Assembly (NCBI GenBank): GCA_020056225.1 | Contig: JAGVIE010000004.1 | Span: forward strand, 1-36,388 | Length of the DNA: 36,388 nucleotides | DNA from: Bacteroidota bacterium | Lineage (GTDB): Bacteria > Bacteroidota > Ignavibacteria > UBA10030 > SZUA-254 | Direction: 5' to 3' | Shown here: piece by piece, positions 26,951 to 35,515 of the stretch | Layout of the letters: the number at the start of each line of letters is the position of its first letter | Numbering within the stretch: the stretch's first letter is position 1 | Translations under genes and position numbers: made by a program | The notes under the pieces: generated by a model | Told to the model about the DNA's origin: nothing | The model's input: the letters and a program-made list of their open reading frames with translations, nothing else | Database searches by the model: none

Positions 26951-29900
26951 ATGAATGATACCTCTAAACGCAAGCGCACTGAAGAAACATTAAGTAATCC
27001 AGAATTATTTTTCAGACAAGTCATTGAAAACGCAGGCGGTGTTCCCTTTCAACTTATCTTTGGAAGCTCATTGGGAACAGGTTATTATAAATACATTGGA
27101 ACCGGAATAAAAAATCTCATAGGTGTCCTACCCAATGAATTCACAGAAAAACTTTTTAATAGTCTGGTCGAAGTAGTCAATCCTCTTTTACCTGAAATAC
27201 CTATCGATCCCACCGAGTGCCGTCGCAAAATGGTAAAAGGAGATATCCCTCACTACAAAGCTGATATACTAATTCGATCAACAAAAGGTGAGGCAAAATG
27301 GATTAATGAAAGTTCACTTCCAATCCGCGATGAAAAGACAGGTAAAATAATCGGTGCGCAGGGCATATTAATAGACATTGATAAGCATAAAAAAATTGAA
27401 AAAGAAAAAGAGCAAAATATTTCTTTATTGAGAGCAACTTTGGAATCTACGGCTGATGGTATTCTTGTAGTCGATAGTTCAGGAAAAATATCGGATTTCA
27501 ACAATCAGTTCGCACAAATGTGGCGTATACCTGATGCCATCTTAGCCACACACGACGATAAACAAGCAATTGATTTTGTTTTAGATCAATTAAAAGATCC
27601 TAAAAGTTTTATTTCAAATGTTAAGGATTTATATGCTAATCCCGAGAAAGAAAGTTATGACATGCTTGAATTCAAGGATGGAAGACTTTTCGAGCGTTTC
27701 TCACATCCGCAAAAGATTGCTGGAAAACCTGTAGGCAGAGTGTGGAGTTTCCGCGATATCACCGAGCGCAAGCGGGCGGAAGAAGCCTTGAGAAAAAGCG
27801 AGGAAGAATATAGGGGTTTGACAGAAAACATCAACTTAGGAATTTACAGAAATACCGTTGGACATGAAGGCAAATTCATTGAAGCCAACCCCGCCATCAT
27901 TGGGATGTTTGGGTATAAAAACAAAGAGGAATTCCTGGCTATAAACGTTTCAGACCTGTATCAAAATCCAGAAGACAGGAATATGTTCAATGATAAAATG
28001 CTCAAAGAAGGATTTGTCAGAGGCAAGGAATTGTGGCTGAAAAAGAAAGACGGAAGTCTCTTTGTCGGGTCCGTGTCAGCGGTGGCCGTTAGAGACAAGC
28101 AGGGTCATGTGAAATATTATGATGGAATCATCGACAACATCACCGAGCGCAAGCGGGCCGAGGAGGCACTGAAGGAGAGCGAGATCAAGTATCGTACCCT
28201 AATTGATATGACAGGTACCGGATACCTGATTCTGGACTCGCAAGGCAGGGTTCTGGATGCGAACCAGGAATATGTGCGCCTTAGCGGCCATACCAAACTT
28301 CACGATATCCTTGGAAAGAGCGTCATTGCGTGGACAGCGGAGGGAAGGAAACAACGGAATGCGGAAGCCGTAGCCCAGTGCGCGAAGAATGGTTTCATCA
28401 GGGACTTTGTCACCGAATATGTGGATGGGGGCGGTAAGATAACGCCCATAGAGATCAACGCGTCAGTTGATGGGGAGGGCGAGTCGTTACGCATTGTATC
28501 GCTTTGCCGCGACATTACCGAGCGCAAACGGGTCGGAGAAGCGCTGCGGGAGAGTGAAGAACGGTATCGCTCCCTATTTGATAGAATGATGGATGGTGTA
28601 TATCGCAGCACTCATGAGGGAAAGTTTGTCGATGTTAACGAAGCTATGGTGAAGATGTTTGGGTTTTCAAGCAAAGAAGAAATGCTGAAGGTTGACATCA
28701 AAAAAGAGCTTTACTTCGCCCCCTCAGAAAGAGATAGTCTTTTCTTAGATACCGGACAAGAAAAAATTGAAGTTTTCCGGATGCGTCGGAAAGATGGATC
28801 TGAGATTTGGGTCGAAGATCACGGGCGATATGTACATGACGAACAAGGAAATGTTATATTCCATGAAGGTATATTACGTAACGTAACTGAGCGATTGCGC
28901 AACGAGGTGCTTCAAAATGCTATATACCAAATTTCTCAAGGAGCAGATAAGGCATTTAAACTGGATGACCTTTTTAAATCCGTACATCAAATAATCAGTA
29001 CTGTGATGCCTGCTAAAAATTTCTATATCTCATTGTATGACAAAGAAAAAGACCTTATTAGCTTTCCATATTTTGTCGATGAGGTTGATATATCTCCTCC
29101 ACCGGTTAACCCTGGAAAAGGGTTGACGGCGTATGTCCTCCGTACCAGTAAACCTCTGCTCTGCGACGAAGCCACCGATATGAAATTACGACAACAAGGA
29201 GAAGTCGAACTTGTAGGAGCCCTCTCATCGATTTGGCTCGGTGTACCGTTGATCGTTAGTAATAAAACAATCGGAGTTATGGTTGTACAACATTATTCGG
29301 ATCCCTACGCATATAATGAACAAGATTTACACATGCTTGAATATGTTTCTTCGCAGGTAGCTAGAGCTATTGAACAAAAACGTGCTGAAGAGAAACTTCG
29401 TCAAAGCGAGGAACAGTTCCGCTTAATTTCAGAAAACGTAGCCGATCTGATTGCAGTACTCGATCTTAATGGAAAAAGGTTGTACACAAGCCCGTCGTAC
29501 AAGGATATTCTCGGAGATCCACAATCTCTACGCGGCACCGATTCATTTCAAGAAATTCATCCCGAAGACCGCGACCGGATAAAACAAATTTTTCAAGAAA
29601 CAGTTAAGACTGGAGTTGGAAAACGTGCAGAATACCGTTTCCTACTAAAAAACGGTGCTATCCGACAGATAGAATCGCAGGGAAGCGTTATTAAAGATAA
29701 AGATGGAAAGATATCTCAAATTATAGTTGTTTCTCGTGATGTTACCGAGAAGAAAATACTTGAACTACAATTCTTACGTTCACAACGTATGGAAAGCATC
29801 GGCACGCTTGCAGGAGGGATTGCGCACGATCTCAATAATGTGTTAGCACCCATCGTGATGGCAATCGATATCCTCCGAAAGAAAAATCCTGATAAAACAA

Positions 29901-30901
29901 GTCAACAGATACTGGATTCACTCGAATCCAGTGCCCAGCGTGGGGCAGATATTGTTAAACAAGTCCTGGCATTCGCTCGCGGTATCGAAGGCGATCGCCT
30001 TCTTTTACAACCGAAACACATAATTTCTGAAATTGTCAAGATAATCAAAGAAACCTTTCCAAGATCGATTGATATACGGACGGAAGTTCCAAAAATTTTA
30101 TGGACGATATCTGCCGATCCAACACAAATGCATCAGGTGTTATTAAACGTATGTGTTAATGCACGTGATGCTATGCTTGATGGAGGAAAGTTGACCATTT
30201 CGGCTGAAAATATTTTTATTGATGAAAATTATTCTAAAATGCATAGTGAAGCAAAAGTTGGACCCACTGTTATGATAACAATTTCCGATACCGGCATGGG
30301 TATACCTTCCAAGATACTTGATAAAATCTTTGAACCGTTCTTTACAACAAAAGAAATGGGAAAAGGAACGGGACTTGGATTATCAACCGTTCACGCTATT
30401 GTAAAAAGTCATGGTGGGTTTATCAATGTATATAGCGAAGTAGCTAAGGGAACTACATTTAAAATCTACTTTCCTGCTTCAATGAAAGATCAAGTTACTT
30501 CAGCAGAAATGATTCATCCCACACTGCCGCAAGGAAGCGGTGAACTTGTTCTAATCGTTGATGATGAAGCATCCATTCGTGATATAACAAAATCAACTCT
30601 GGAAGCCAACGGATATAATGTTATGACCGCAAACGATGGAACAGATGCAATCTCACTCTATGCACAAAATAGAGAGATAATTAATGTCGTTATATCTGAT
30701 ATTATGATGCCGGTTATGGATGGTACGGTTACAATTCGTGCTTTACAGAAAATGAATCCTAAAATCAAAATTATTGCTGCGAGTGGTTTGATAACCAGTG
30801 ATGTTAAAAATTTAGGGACTAATGTTCAAGCATTTCTCACAAAACCATTCTCTGCGGAGAAATTGCTTATAACATTACATAAAGTTCTTAGCTCAAAATG
30901 A
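26951..30901 (+). CDS. Multi-PAS/GAF hybrid sensor histidine kinase with C-terminal receiver
   Basis: This large cytoplasmic signal protein has 1316 residues and no clear membrane segment. The order is PAS (about 16-150), PAS (160-280), PAS (285-400), PAS (405-530), PAS (535-655), GAF (655-815), PAS (820-945), dimerisation/phosphoacceptor helix with H959 in GTLAGGIAHDLNNVLAP, HATPase (1065-1180; NARDAM N-box, DTGMGIP G1, GTGLGLSTVHAIV G2) and receiver (1195-1316) with DDE, D1250 in VISDIMMP and K in LTKPF. PAS domains are joined by near-repeated DITERKRAEEAL linkers. Kinase and receiver residues are complete. No DNA-binding output is fused or adjacent, so phosphate probably moves to another protein. 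The fourth PAS is much more GC-rich than the rest. A GGAG box lies eight bases before the ATG. Confidence 0.95.
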   Translation: MNDTSKRKRTEETLSNPELFFRQVIENAGGVPFQLIFGSSLGTGYYKYIGTGIKNLIGVLPNEFTEKLFNSLVEVVNPLLPEIPIDPTECRRKMVKGDIPHYKADILIRSTKGEAKWINESSLPIRDEKTGKIIGAQGILIDIDKHKKIEKEKEQNISLLRATLESTADGILVVDSSGKISDFNNQFAQMWRIPDAILATHDDKQAIDFVLDQLKDPKSFISNVKDLYANPEKESYDMLEFKDGRLFERFSHPQKIAGKPVGRVWSFRDITERKRAEEALRKSEEEYRGLTENINLGIYRNTVGHEGKFIEANPAIIGMFGYKNKEEFLAINVSDLYQNPEDRNMFNDKMLKEGFVRGKELWLKKKDGSLFVGSVSAVAVRDKQGHVKYYDGIIDNITERKRAEEALKESEIKYRTLIDMTGTGYLILDSQGRVLDANQEYVRLSGHTKLHDILGKSVIAWTAEGRKQRNAEAVAQCAKNGFIRDFVTEYVDGGGKITPIEINASVDGEGESLRIVSLCRDITERKRVGEALRESEERYRSLFDRMMDGVYRSTHEGKFVDVNEAMVKMFGFSSKEEMLKVDIKKELYFAPSERDSLFLDTGQEKIEVFRMRRKDGSEIWVEDHGRYVHDEQGNVIFHEGILRNVTERLRNEVLQNAIYQISQGADKAFKLDDLFKSVHQIISTVMPAKNFYISLYDKEKDLISFPYFVDEVDISPPPVNPGKGLTAYVLRTSKPLLCDEATDMKLRQQGEVELVGALSSIWLGVPLIVSNKTIGVMVVQHYSDPYAYNEQDLHMLEYVSSQVARAIEQKRAEEKLRQSEEQFRLISENVADLIAVLDLNGKRLYTSPSYKDILGDPQSLRGTDSFQEIHPEDRDRIKQIFQETVKTGVGKRAEYRFLLKNGAIRQIESQGSVIKDKDGKISQIIVVSRDVTEKKILELQFLRSQRMESIGTLAGGIAHDLNNVLAPIVMAIDILRKKNPDKTSQQILDSLESSAQRGADIVKQVLAFARGIEGDRLLLQPKHIISEIVKIIKETFPRSIDIRTEVPKILWTISADPTQMHQVLLNVCVNARDAMLDGGKLTISAENIFIDENYSKMHSEAKVGPTVMITISDTGMGIPSKILDKIFEPFFTTKEMGKGTGLGLSTVHAIVKSHGGFINVYSEVAKGTTFKIYFPASMKDQVTSAEMIHPTLPQGSGELVLIVDDEASIRDITKSTLEANGYNVMTANDGTDAISLYAQNREIINVVISDIMMPVMDGTVTIRALQKMNPKIKIIAASGLITSDVKNLGTNVQAFLTKPFSAEKLLITLHKVLSSK

Positions 30902-30979
30902 GTAGACATCAATTAAGATAATGATAAAACGCACATTGCTTTTCAATAGCCGTTATATTAAATTGGGTTACCGGTAATT

Positions 30980-31030
30980 CTCTTCGGCTGCAGGGCCCCA
31001 TGGTTGGCCATTCTTGCCTTACCCGAAGAG
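30980..31030 (+). other. Candidate structured element between the two PAS genes
   Basis: An 8-bp inverted repeat CTCTTCGG (30980-30987) and CCGAAGAG (31023-31030) encloses 35 GC-rich bases that can fold further (ATGG-TTGG-CCAT at 31000-31011). A perfect 10-base palindrome TTACCGGTAA lies just before, at 30969-30978. There is no T run after the stem, so it is not an obvious terminator; leader RNA, protein-binding site or repeat element are open. Confidence 0.4.
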
Positions 31031-31078
31031 GGTCAAACAATTCCGATCTTTTAACAATCTATGTAGGATAATTTTCCC

Positions 31079-31106
31079 TTGACATCCTGATGCTGTAAAA
31101 TAAACC
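31079..31106 (+). promoter_or_regulatory. Candidate sigma-70-like promoter of the second PAS/GAF gene
   Basis: A perfect TTGACA at 31079-31084, 16 bases, then TAAACC at 31101-31106, 70 bases before the start codon. The -10 match is only partial. Confidence 0.3.
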
Positions 31107-31175
31107 TAATGAACATTATTGAAAGCCATATCGGGTAAAAATCTTTATATGTAGCTACTAGTTGGAGACAAAATT

Positions 31176-33719
31176 ATGAGTATGAAATTTATAAGGGTAC
31201 ACAGAAAATTGGGGAAGGCATTCAAAGATTTGGCAATAATCTTAATCATTGCTGTTATCTTTTTCGTTTTTGCGGTTGTTTTTAATTTCTTTGAAAAATT
31301 GGAAGAATGGCGAAAATATGGTGAGCATTCCCAACTTGATGAAATCGTTTTAGTACTTGTAATATTAGCATTTTCATTCGGTATTTTTTCCTATCGTAGA
31401 TGGCGAGAGCCTAAAAATGAAATTGCTAAATCCGAACATGCAGAAGCAAAGATCAGATTACTGGCTCAAACTGTGGCTTCAGCAAAGGATTGTATCTCCA
31501 TTACGGATACCAATGATAATATCCTCTTTCTAAATGATTCATTTCTTACAACCTATGGATACTCAGACGAAGAATTGTTAGGGAAAAATATTTCAATTAT
31601 CCGTTCTCCCGCAATGAATGCTAAAGTTGCGAACCAAATTCTTCCCAATACTCTTGCCGGAGGTTGGTATGGAGAAGTTATCAACCGTCGCAAAGATGGC
31701 GCTGATTTCCCCGTTGAGCTGTGGACATCAATCGTAAAGAATGAATTAGGAGAAACAGTTGCCTTGGTCGGAGTTGCACGGGATATCACAGACAGCACAC
31801 GTGCCAAAGAAAAATTACTTTATCACAATGAATTCCAAAGAGTTATTACCACTATATCTACAGAATTTATTAAAGTTGACACATTACGGATTGATGAGAC
31901 TATTGAAAAATCGCTCCAGTATCTCGGAGATTTTGTTAAGGTCGACCGTAGTTATGTCTTTTTGTTTTCGGGTGACAGAACGAAGATGGATAATACACAC
32001 GAGTGGTGTGCAGAAGGAATTGAGCCGCAGATAAAAAATCTTAAAGGTCTTCCCGTTGAAGCATTCCCATGGTGGATGCAGATACTTCGACGATTTGAGA
32101 ATATTATCGTTCCTAATGTTAGCGACATGCCAGTTGAAGCCAACGCTGAAAAGGAAATTCTTCAAATGCAAGATATTAAATCGGTCGTCGTTATACCTAT
32201 GGTTTCCAGTAATTTATTGGTCGGCTTTCTCGGTTTCGATTCTGTTCAATTTGAACGCACCTGGACAAACGATGAAGTGAGCCTGCTCAGAATAGTTGGA
32301 ACGATCTTTGCGGATATGATTGAAAAAAGAAAATCGGATGAAGAACTGCGCAGAAAGGAACAGCATCAGGCGCTTGTTATCCAGTCAATACCGATGGTGT
32401 TCTACACAGGTCATGTCTCTCCTGATATGGCAACTACATGGATAAGCGAGCAAGTAGAGCAAATTACAGGTTTTGCACCAAAACAGTTTACAGAGGATAC
32501 AATGTTCTGGCAAAGCCGGCTTCATCCCGATGATCATGATCGAACGTTAGATAAATATTTTTCTGTGCTAAAAGAAAAATACATCCATACAGAATATCGC
32601 TGGCAATGCGCCAACGGATCGTATCGTTGGTTCTCTGATCATATTATTCTTATAACTGATGAACAGGGCAAACCAAAGGAGATCGTTGGAATCTGGAGAG
32701 ATATTACCGAGCGCAAGCAAGCCGATGAAGCGATTCAAAGAAGTGAAGAAAAATATCGTACCCTGGCAGAAGCCTCAGGCGATGCCATCTTCGTCATCGA
32801 TCGGGCGGGATGTCTTGAATACGTTAACGAAATTGGGGCAAGACAGTTGAGGCGGCGACCGGATGAAATCATCGGAAAACAACCGATTGATTTATTTCCT
32901 GGCGAGCTTTCTGAGATACAACAGAACAACATTCAAAGAATTTTTCAAAGTGGTAAAACTCACGATGATGAAAGCCAACTCACGCTTGCGGGTAAAAAGA
33001 TGTGGTTGAGCACCCGGTTCACGCCGATCCGTAATACGGCAGGAGCGGTTGTTGCTGTACTCGGCATTTCACGTGATATCACGGATCGTAAGCGTGCAGA
33101 AATTGCGCTTAGTGAAAACGAGGAACGCTACAGGACGCTTGTCAATACATTGAATGATGGTGTTTTGCTTGTTGACAATGACGATGTTATTGTTTTAGCC
33201 AGTAATAATTTATGTCAAATGTTAGGCTACAGGGAAGAAGAACTGATTGGAAAAGTAGGGTTACAAATTCTTGTCGATGAATATTTTAGAGAGATAATAA
33301 AGGAAAAGAATCGTTTGCGCAAAGATGGTATTGCCGATAGGTATGAAATTCAAGTACTTAAAAAATCAGGTGAACCCATTTGGATAGACGTCAGTGGTGC
33401 TCCGATGAAAGATCGAGAAGGCATAATTTACGGCTCGGTTGCAATTCTTAGCGATATGACTGAACGAAAACAAAGTGAAGAAGAACGGGAAAAACTTGTT
33501 CTTGAGTTACGAGATGCTCTTGCGAATATTAAAACGTTGAGCGGATTGGTACCTATCTGTTCTTCGTGTAAAAAGATTCGAGATGATAAGGGATACTGGG
33601 AACAAGTAGAATCGTACATCATGAAGCATTCAGATGCTATCTTTAGTCATGGATTTTGTCCTGAGTGTACAAAGAAATATATGGATGATTTAAAGAAATT
33701 GACTAAGCCGACAACTTAA
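31176..33719 (+). CDS. Membrane PAS/GAF sensor protein with CxxC...CxxC tail and no kinase domain
   Basis: This is a signal-sensing protein of 847 residues. Two membrane helices (about 18-38 and 52-70) are separated by a short charged loop. Then follow PAS (about 88-210), GAF (215-385), PAS (388-510), PAS (515-640), PAS (645-765), a short helical linker, and an 80-residue tail with C795-x2-C798 in VPICSSCKKIRDDKGYW and C828-x2-C831 in FSHGFCPEC. I know this tail from many PAS proteins of Deltaproteobacteria and related groups; its function is, to my knowledge, not established, but four cysteines in two CxxC pairs suggest zinc. There is no histidine kinase, GGDEF, EAL or HD output. It probably works with a partner, possibly the hybrid kinase encoded just upstream. 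A GGAG box lies nine bases before the ATG. Confidence 0.9.
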   Translation: MSMKFIRVHRKLGKAFKDLAIILIIAVIFFVFAVVFNFFEKLEEWRKYGEHSQLDEIVLVLVILAFSFGIFSYRRWREPKNEIAKSEHAEAKIRLLAQTVASAKDCISITDTNDNILFLNDSFLTTYGYSDEELLGKNISIIRSPAMNAKVANQILPNTLAGGWYGEVINRRKDGADFPVELWTSIVKNELGETVALVGVARDITDSTRAKEKLLYHNEFQRVITTISTEFIKVDTLRIDETIEKSLQYLGDFVKVDRSYVFLFSGDRTKMDNTHEWCAEGIEPQIKNLKGLPVEAFPWWMQILRRFENIIVPNVSDMPVEANAEKEILQMQDIKSVVVIPMVSSNLLVGFLGFDSVQFERTWTNDEVSLLRIVGTIFADMIEKRKSDEELRRKEQHQALVIQSIPMVFYTGHVSPDMATTWISEQVEQITGFAPKQFTEDTMFWQSRLHPDDHDRTLDKYFSVLKEKYIHTEYRWQCANGSYRWFSDHIILITDEQGKPKEIVGIWRDITERKQADEAIQRSEEKYRTLAEASGDAIFVIDRAGCLEYVNEIGARQLRRRPDEIIGKQPIDLFPGELSEIQQNNIQRIFQSGKTHDDESQLTLAGKKMWLSTRFTPIRNTAGAVVAVLGISRDITDRKRAEIALSENEERYRTLVNTLNDGVLLVDNDDVIVLASNNLCQMLGYREEELIGKVGLQILVDEYFREIIKEKNRLRKDGIADRYEIQVLKKSGEPIWIDVSGAPMKDREGIIYGSVAILSDMTERKQSEEEREKLVLELRDALANIKTLSGLVPICSSCKKIRDDKGYWEQVESYIMKHSDAIFSHGFCPECTKKYMDDLKKLTKPTT

Positions 33720-33773
33720 TAAAATATTTGAACCAATTACAGATTTAAATTCCAAAATATAAGGGAAATATTT

Positions 33774-34274
33774 ATGTACAAAACCATTAATGATTTCACA
33801 ACCGACTGGAAGAACGAGAGCGATTCCACACTTAAAATTCTGAAAGCTCTCACTGATACATCCCTTTCACAAAAAGTAACTGCCGAAGGTAGAACGCTTG
33901 GTTTTCTTGCATGGCACATCGTTCTTACACTTGGAGAGATGGGCGGTAAAGCAGGACTCACAATTGAAGCACCTGCTGAAAATTCATCTGTACCGGACTC
34001 TTCATCCGAAATTTCATTGGCATATGAAAAAACTGCAAAGGGTTTAGGTGAAGAGGTTCAAAAAAAATGGAGCGATAAAATGCTTGGCGAGGTAATAGAA
34101 ATGTACGGTGAAAAATGGACTCGCGCTCAAGCCCTCGCCGGATTGCTCAAACACGAAGTTCATCACCGCGCTCAAATCACTGTGCTCATGCGGCAAGCAG
34201 GATTAAAAGTTCCGGGCGTTTATGGTCCAGCAAAAGAAGAGTGGGCGCAATACGGCATGCCGCCGATGAAGTGA
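33774..34274 (+). CDS. DinB-family protein (putative metal-dependent four-helix enzyme)
   Basis: This 166-residue protein is of the DinB/YfiT-like four-helix-bundle superfamily. The three expected metal-ligand histidines are visible: one in FLAWHIVLTLGEMG near residue 48, and two in KHEVHHRAQITVLMRQAG near residues 135-139. Some relatives are thiol-dependent transferases (for example with bacillithiol or mycothiol), but most, like this one, have no known substrate. The end KVPGVYGPAKEEWAQYGMPP is a typical DinB C-terminus. An AAGGGAAA stretch precedes the ATG. It follows the PAS/GAF gene by 54 bases and ends just before a strong hairpin. Confidence 0.88.
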   Translation: MYKTINDFTTDWKNESDSTLKILKALTDTSLSQKVTAEGRTLGFLAWHIVLTLGEMGGKAGLTIEAPAENSSVPDSSSEISLAYEKTAKGLGEEVQKKWSDKMLGEVIEMYGEKWTRAQALAGLLKHEVHHRAQITVLMRQAGLKVPGVYGPAKEEWAQYGMPPMK

Positions 34275-34302
34275 CGGCAGGTTAATATATAATACCATGT
34301 TC

Positions 34303-34350
34303 AGAACTCCGCTTCTTCTCAAGTTGAATCCGAGTCGAAGTCGGAGTTCT
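34303..34350 (+). terminator. Hairpin after the DinB gene, before the sigma-factor operon
   Basis: A 9-bp perfect stem AGAACTCCG (34303-34311)/CGGAGTTCT (34342-34350) is extended inward by CTTC/GAAG with one bulged T. It lies 28 bases past the DinB stop and is followed by TACTTTTGTC, a weak T tract. It is a likely terminator separating dinB from the sigma operon, or a dispersed repeat. Confidence 0.5.
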
Positions 34351-34430
34351 TACTTTTGTCATCAAGTTTTATTACATTCATTTGTCAAATTATTAACATT
34401 ATCAACCTTAAGTTACCCCAAAAACAATTC

Positions 34431-34997
34431 GTGCACGATCAAGAGCTACTCAAAAAACTTCAAATTGGCGATGATTCGGCTTTTCGAGAATTATTCGAAT
34501 TATACCACGCTATGGTATTCAACGTTTGCTATCGCATGCTGGGCAGCAAACACGAGGGCGAAGACATTACCCAAGATGTATTCGTGAATGCTTATAAGAC
34601 GCTGAAACACTTCCGCTCAGAATCAAAACTTTCAACATGGCTTTACCGCATCGCTGTGAACCATTGTCTTAATCACCAGGCAAGGAAGAAACGCCATCGG
34701 TGGATTTCCCTTGATATTTTCTCCGATACGGAGAATGAGCAACTCTCAGTGAACACTACAGACGATAGACCCGATATCACGATGGAAAGAAAAGAGACCG
34801 AACAAATAATTCAACATGCAATTAACTCACTCCTGAAGCAGCAGCGTATTTCTCTCATCCTCCATCGGTATGAGGGATTATCATACCAGGAGATCGCGAA
34901 AGTATTAGAATGTTCGGTATCTTCAGTAGAATCGCGCATTTTTAGGGGAAAACAGAATTTGTGCAAAAAATTACTTCCTTACCTAAAAAATCTATGA
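34431..34997 (+). CDS. RNA polymerase sigma factor, ECF subfamily
   Basis: This is a group 4 (extracytoplasmic-function) sigma factor that redirects RNA polymerase to stress promoters. From GTG 34431 it has 188 residues, the usual ECF size; the only longer option is a TTG at 34356, which adds 25 unconserved residues. Region 2 spans about 12-85 (FRELFELYHAMVFNVCYRML, GEDITQDVFVNAYKTLKHF, STWLYRIAVNHCLNH) and region 4 about 125-180 (HRYEGLSYQEIAKVLECSVS and SVESRIFRGKQNL, the helix-turn-helix for the -35 box). There is no anti-sigma-like or C-terminal extension. The next gene encodes a zinc-finger anti-sigma factor, so it is probably held inactive at the membrane until a signal arrives. No Shine-Dalgarno is apparent. 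Confidence 0.94.
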   Translation: MHDQELLKKLQIGDDSAFRELFELYHAMVFNVCYRMLGSKHEGEDITQDVFVNAYKTLKHFRSESKLSTWLYRIAVNHCLNHQARKKRHRWISLDIFSDTENEQLSVNTTDDRPDITMERKETEQIIQHAINSLLKQQRISLILHRYEGLSYQEIAKVLECSVSSVESRIFRGKQNLCKKLLPYLKNL

Positions 34998-35047
34998 CCG
35001 CAAGTTTAATCCAAATATATTGTCTAACCTATGAAAGGTTTTAAAGA

Positions 35048-35515
35048 ATGAGTCACAGAAGTATCCGAAAAAATTTGCTCCTGTACATCGATGGCGGTCT
35101 CGGTGAGAAAGATACGATCGAGGTAAAAGAACACCTCCCTCAATGCCCGCACTGCAGTCAACAGATTACAGTGCTTTCGAAAATCTGGAAAAACGGGACT
35201 GCCGTCGAACATTTACGACCATCACCTTTTATTTGGACCAAGCTCGAAGCACGCATTGCGCAACCTGAAACATCTGGTATTGTTATTCAAAAATATATCC
35301 CCGCTCTCCGTTACTCGGCAGCCATTGTGATGCTCATAATTTCCCTTCTCCTTGGGAATTATTTAGGGAATCTTCCCCAGAGTTCCGTACAACAACCTTC
35401 TGAAGCTACCTCAAACGAATATTTTGCGCGGACATATCACTTAGACTCGTTTGAATTGTCCTCGGACGAGTCGATCGGACAGATCATTGTTCTCACTTCT
35501 TCTGAGAGGAAGTGA
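35048..35515 (+). CDS. Zinc-finger (zf-HC2/ZAS) transmembrane anti-sigma factor
   Basis: This 155-residue protein is predicted to bind and silence the ECF sigma factor encoded 50 bases upstream. The anti-sigma zinc motif H-x3-C-x2-C is exact at H29, C33 and C36 in KEHLPQCPHC. A linker follows, then one membrane helix at about 86-106 (SAAIVMLIISLLLGNYLG), with the remaining 50 residues periplasmic. The helix divides a cytoplasmic sigma-binding part from a periplasmic sensing part. A seven-codon mini-frame at 35031-35051 overlaps its start as ATGA and carries an AAAGG ribosome-binding-like sequence. Its own stop overlaps the next gene's possible GTG start, so the three genes are probably one transcript. 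Confidence 0.9.
   Translation: MSHRSIRKNLLLYIDGGLGEKDTIEVKEHLPQCPHCSQQITVLSKIWKNGTAVEHLRPSPFIWTKLEARIAQPETSGIVIQKYIPALRYSAAIVMLIISLLLGNYLGNLPQSSVQQPSEATSNEYFARTYHLDSFELSSDESIGQIIVLTSSERK

Noticed and set aside
30950-31040. Cyclic di-GMP (GEMM-I) riboswitch
   Set aside because: GGGTTACCGG resembles the 3' end of GEMM-I, but the required conserved CGCAAAGC-type segments are not upstream.
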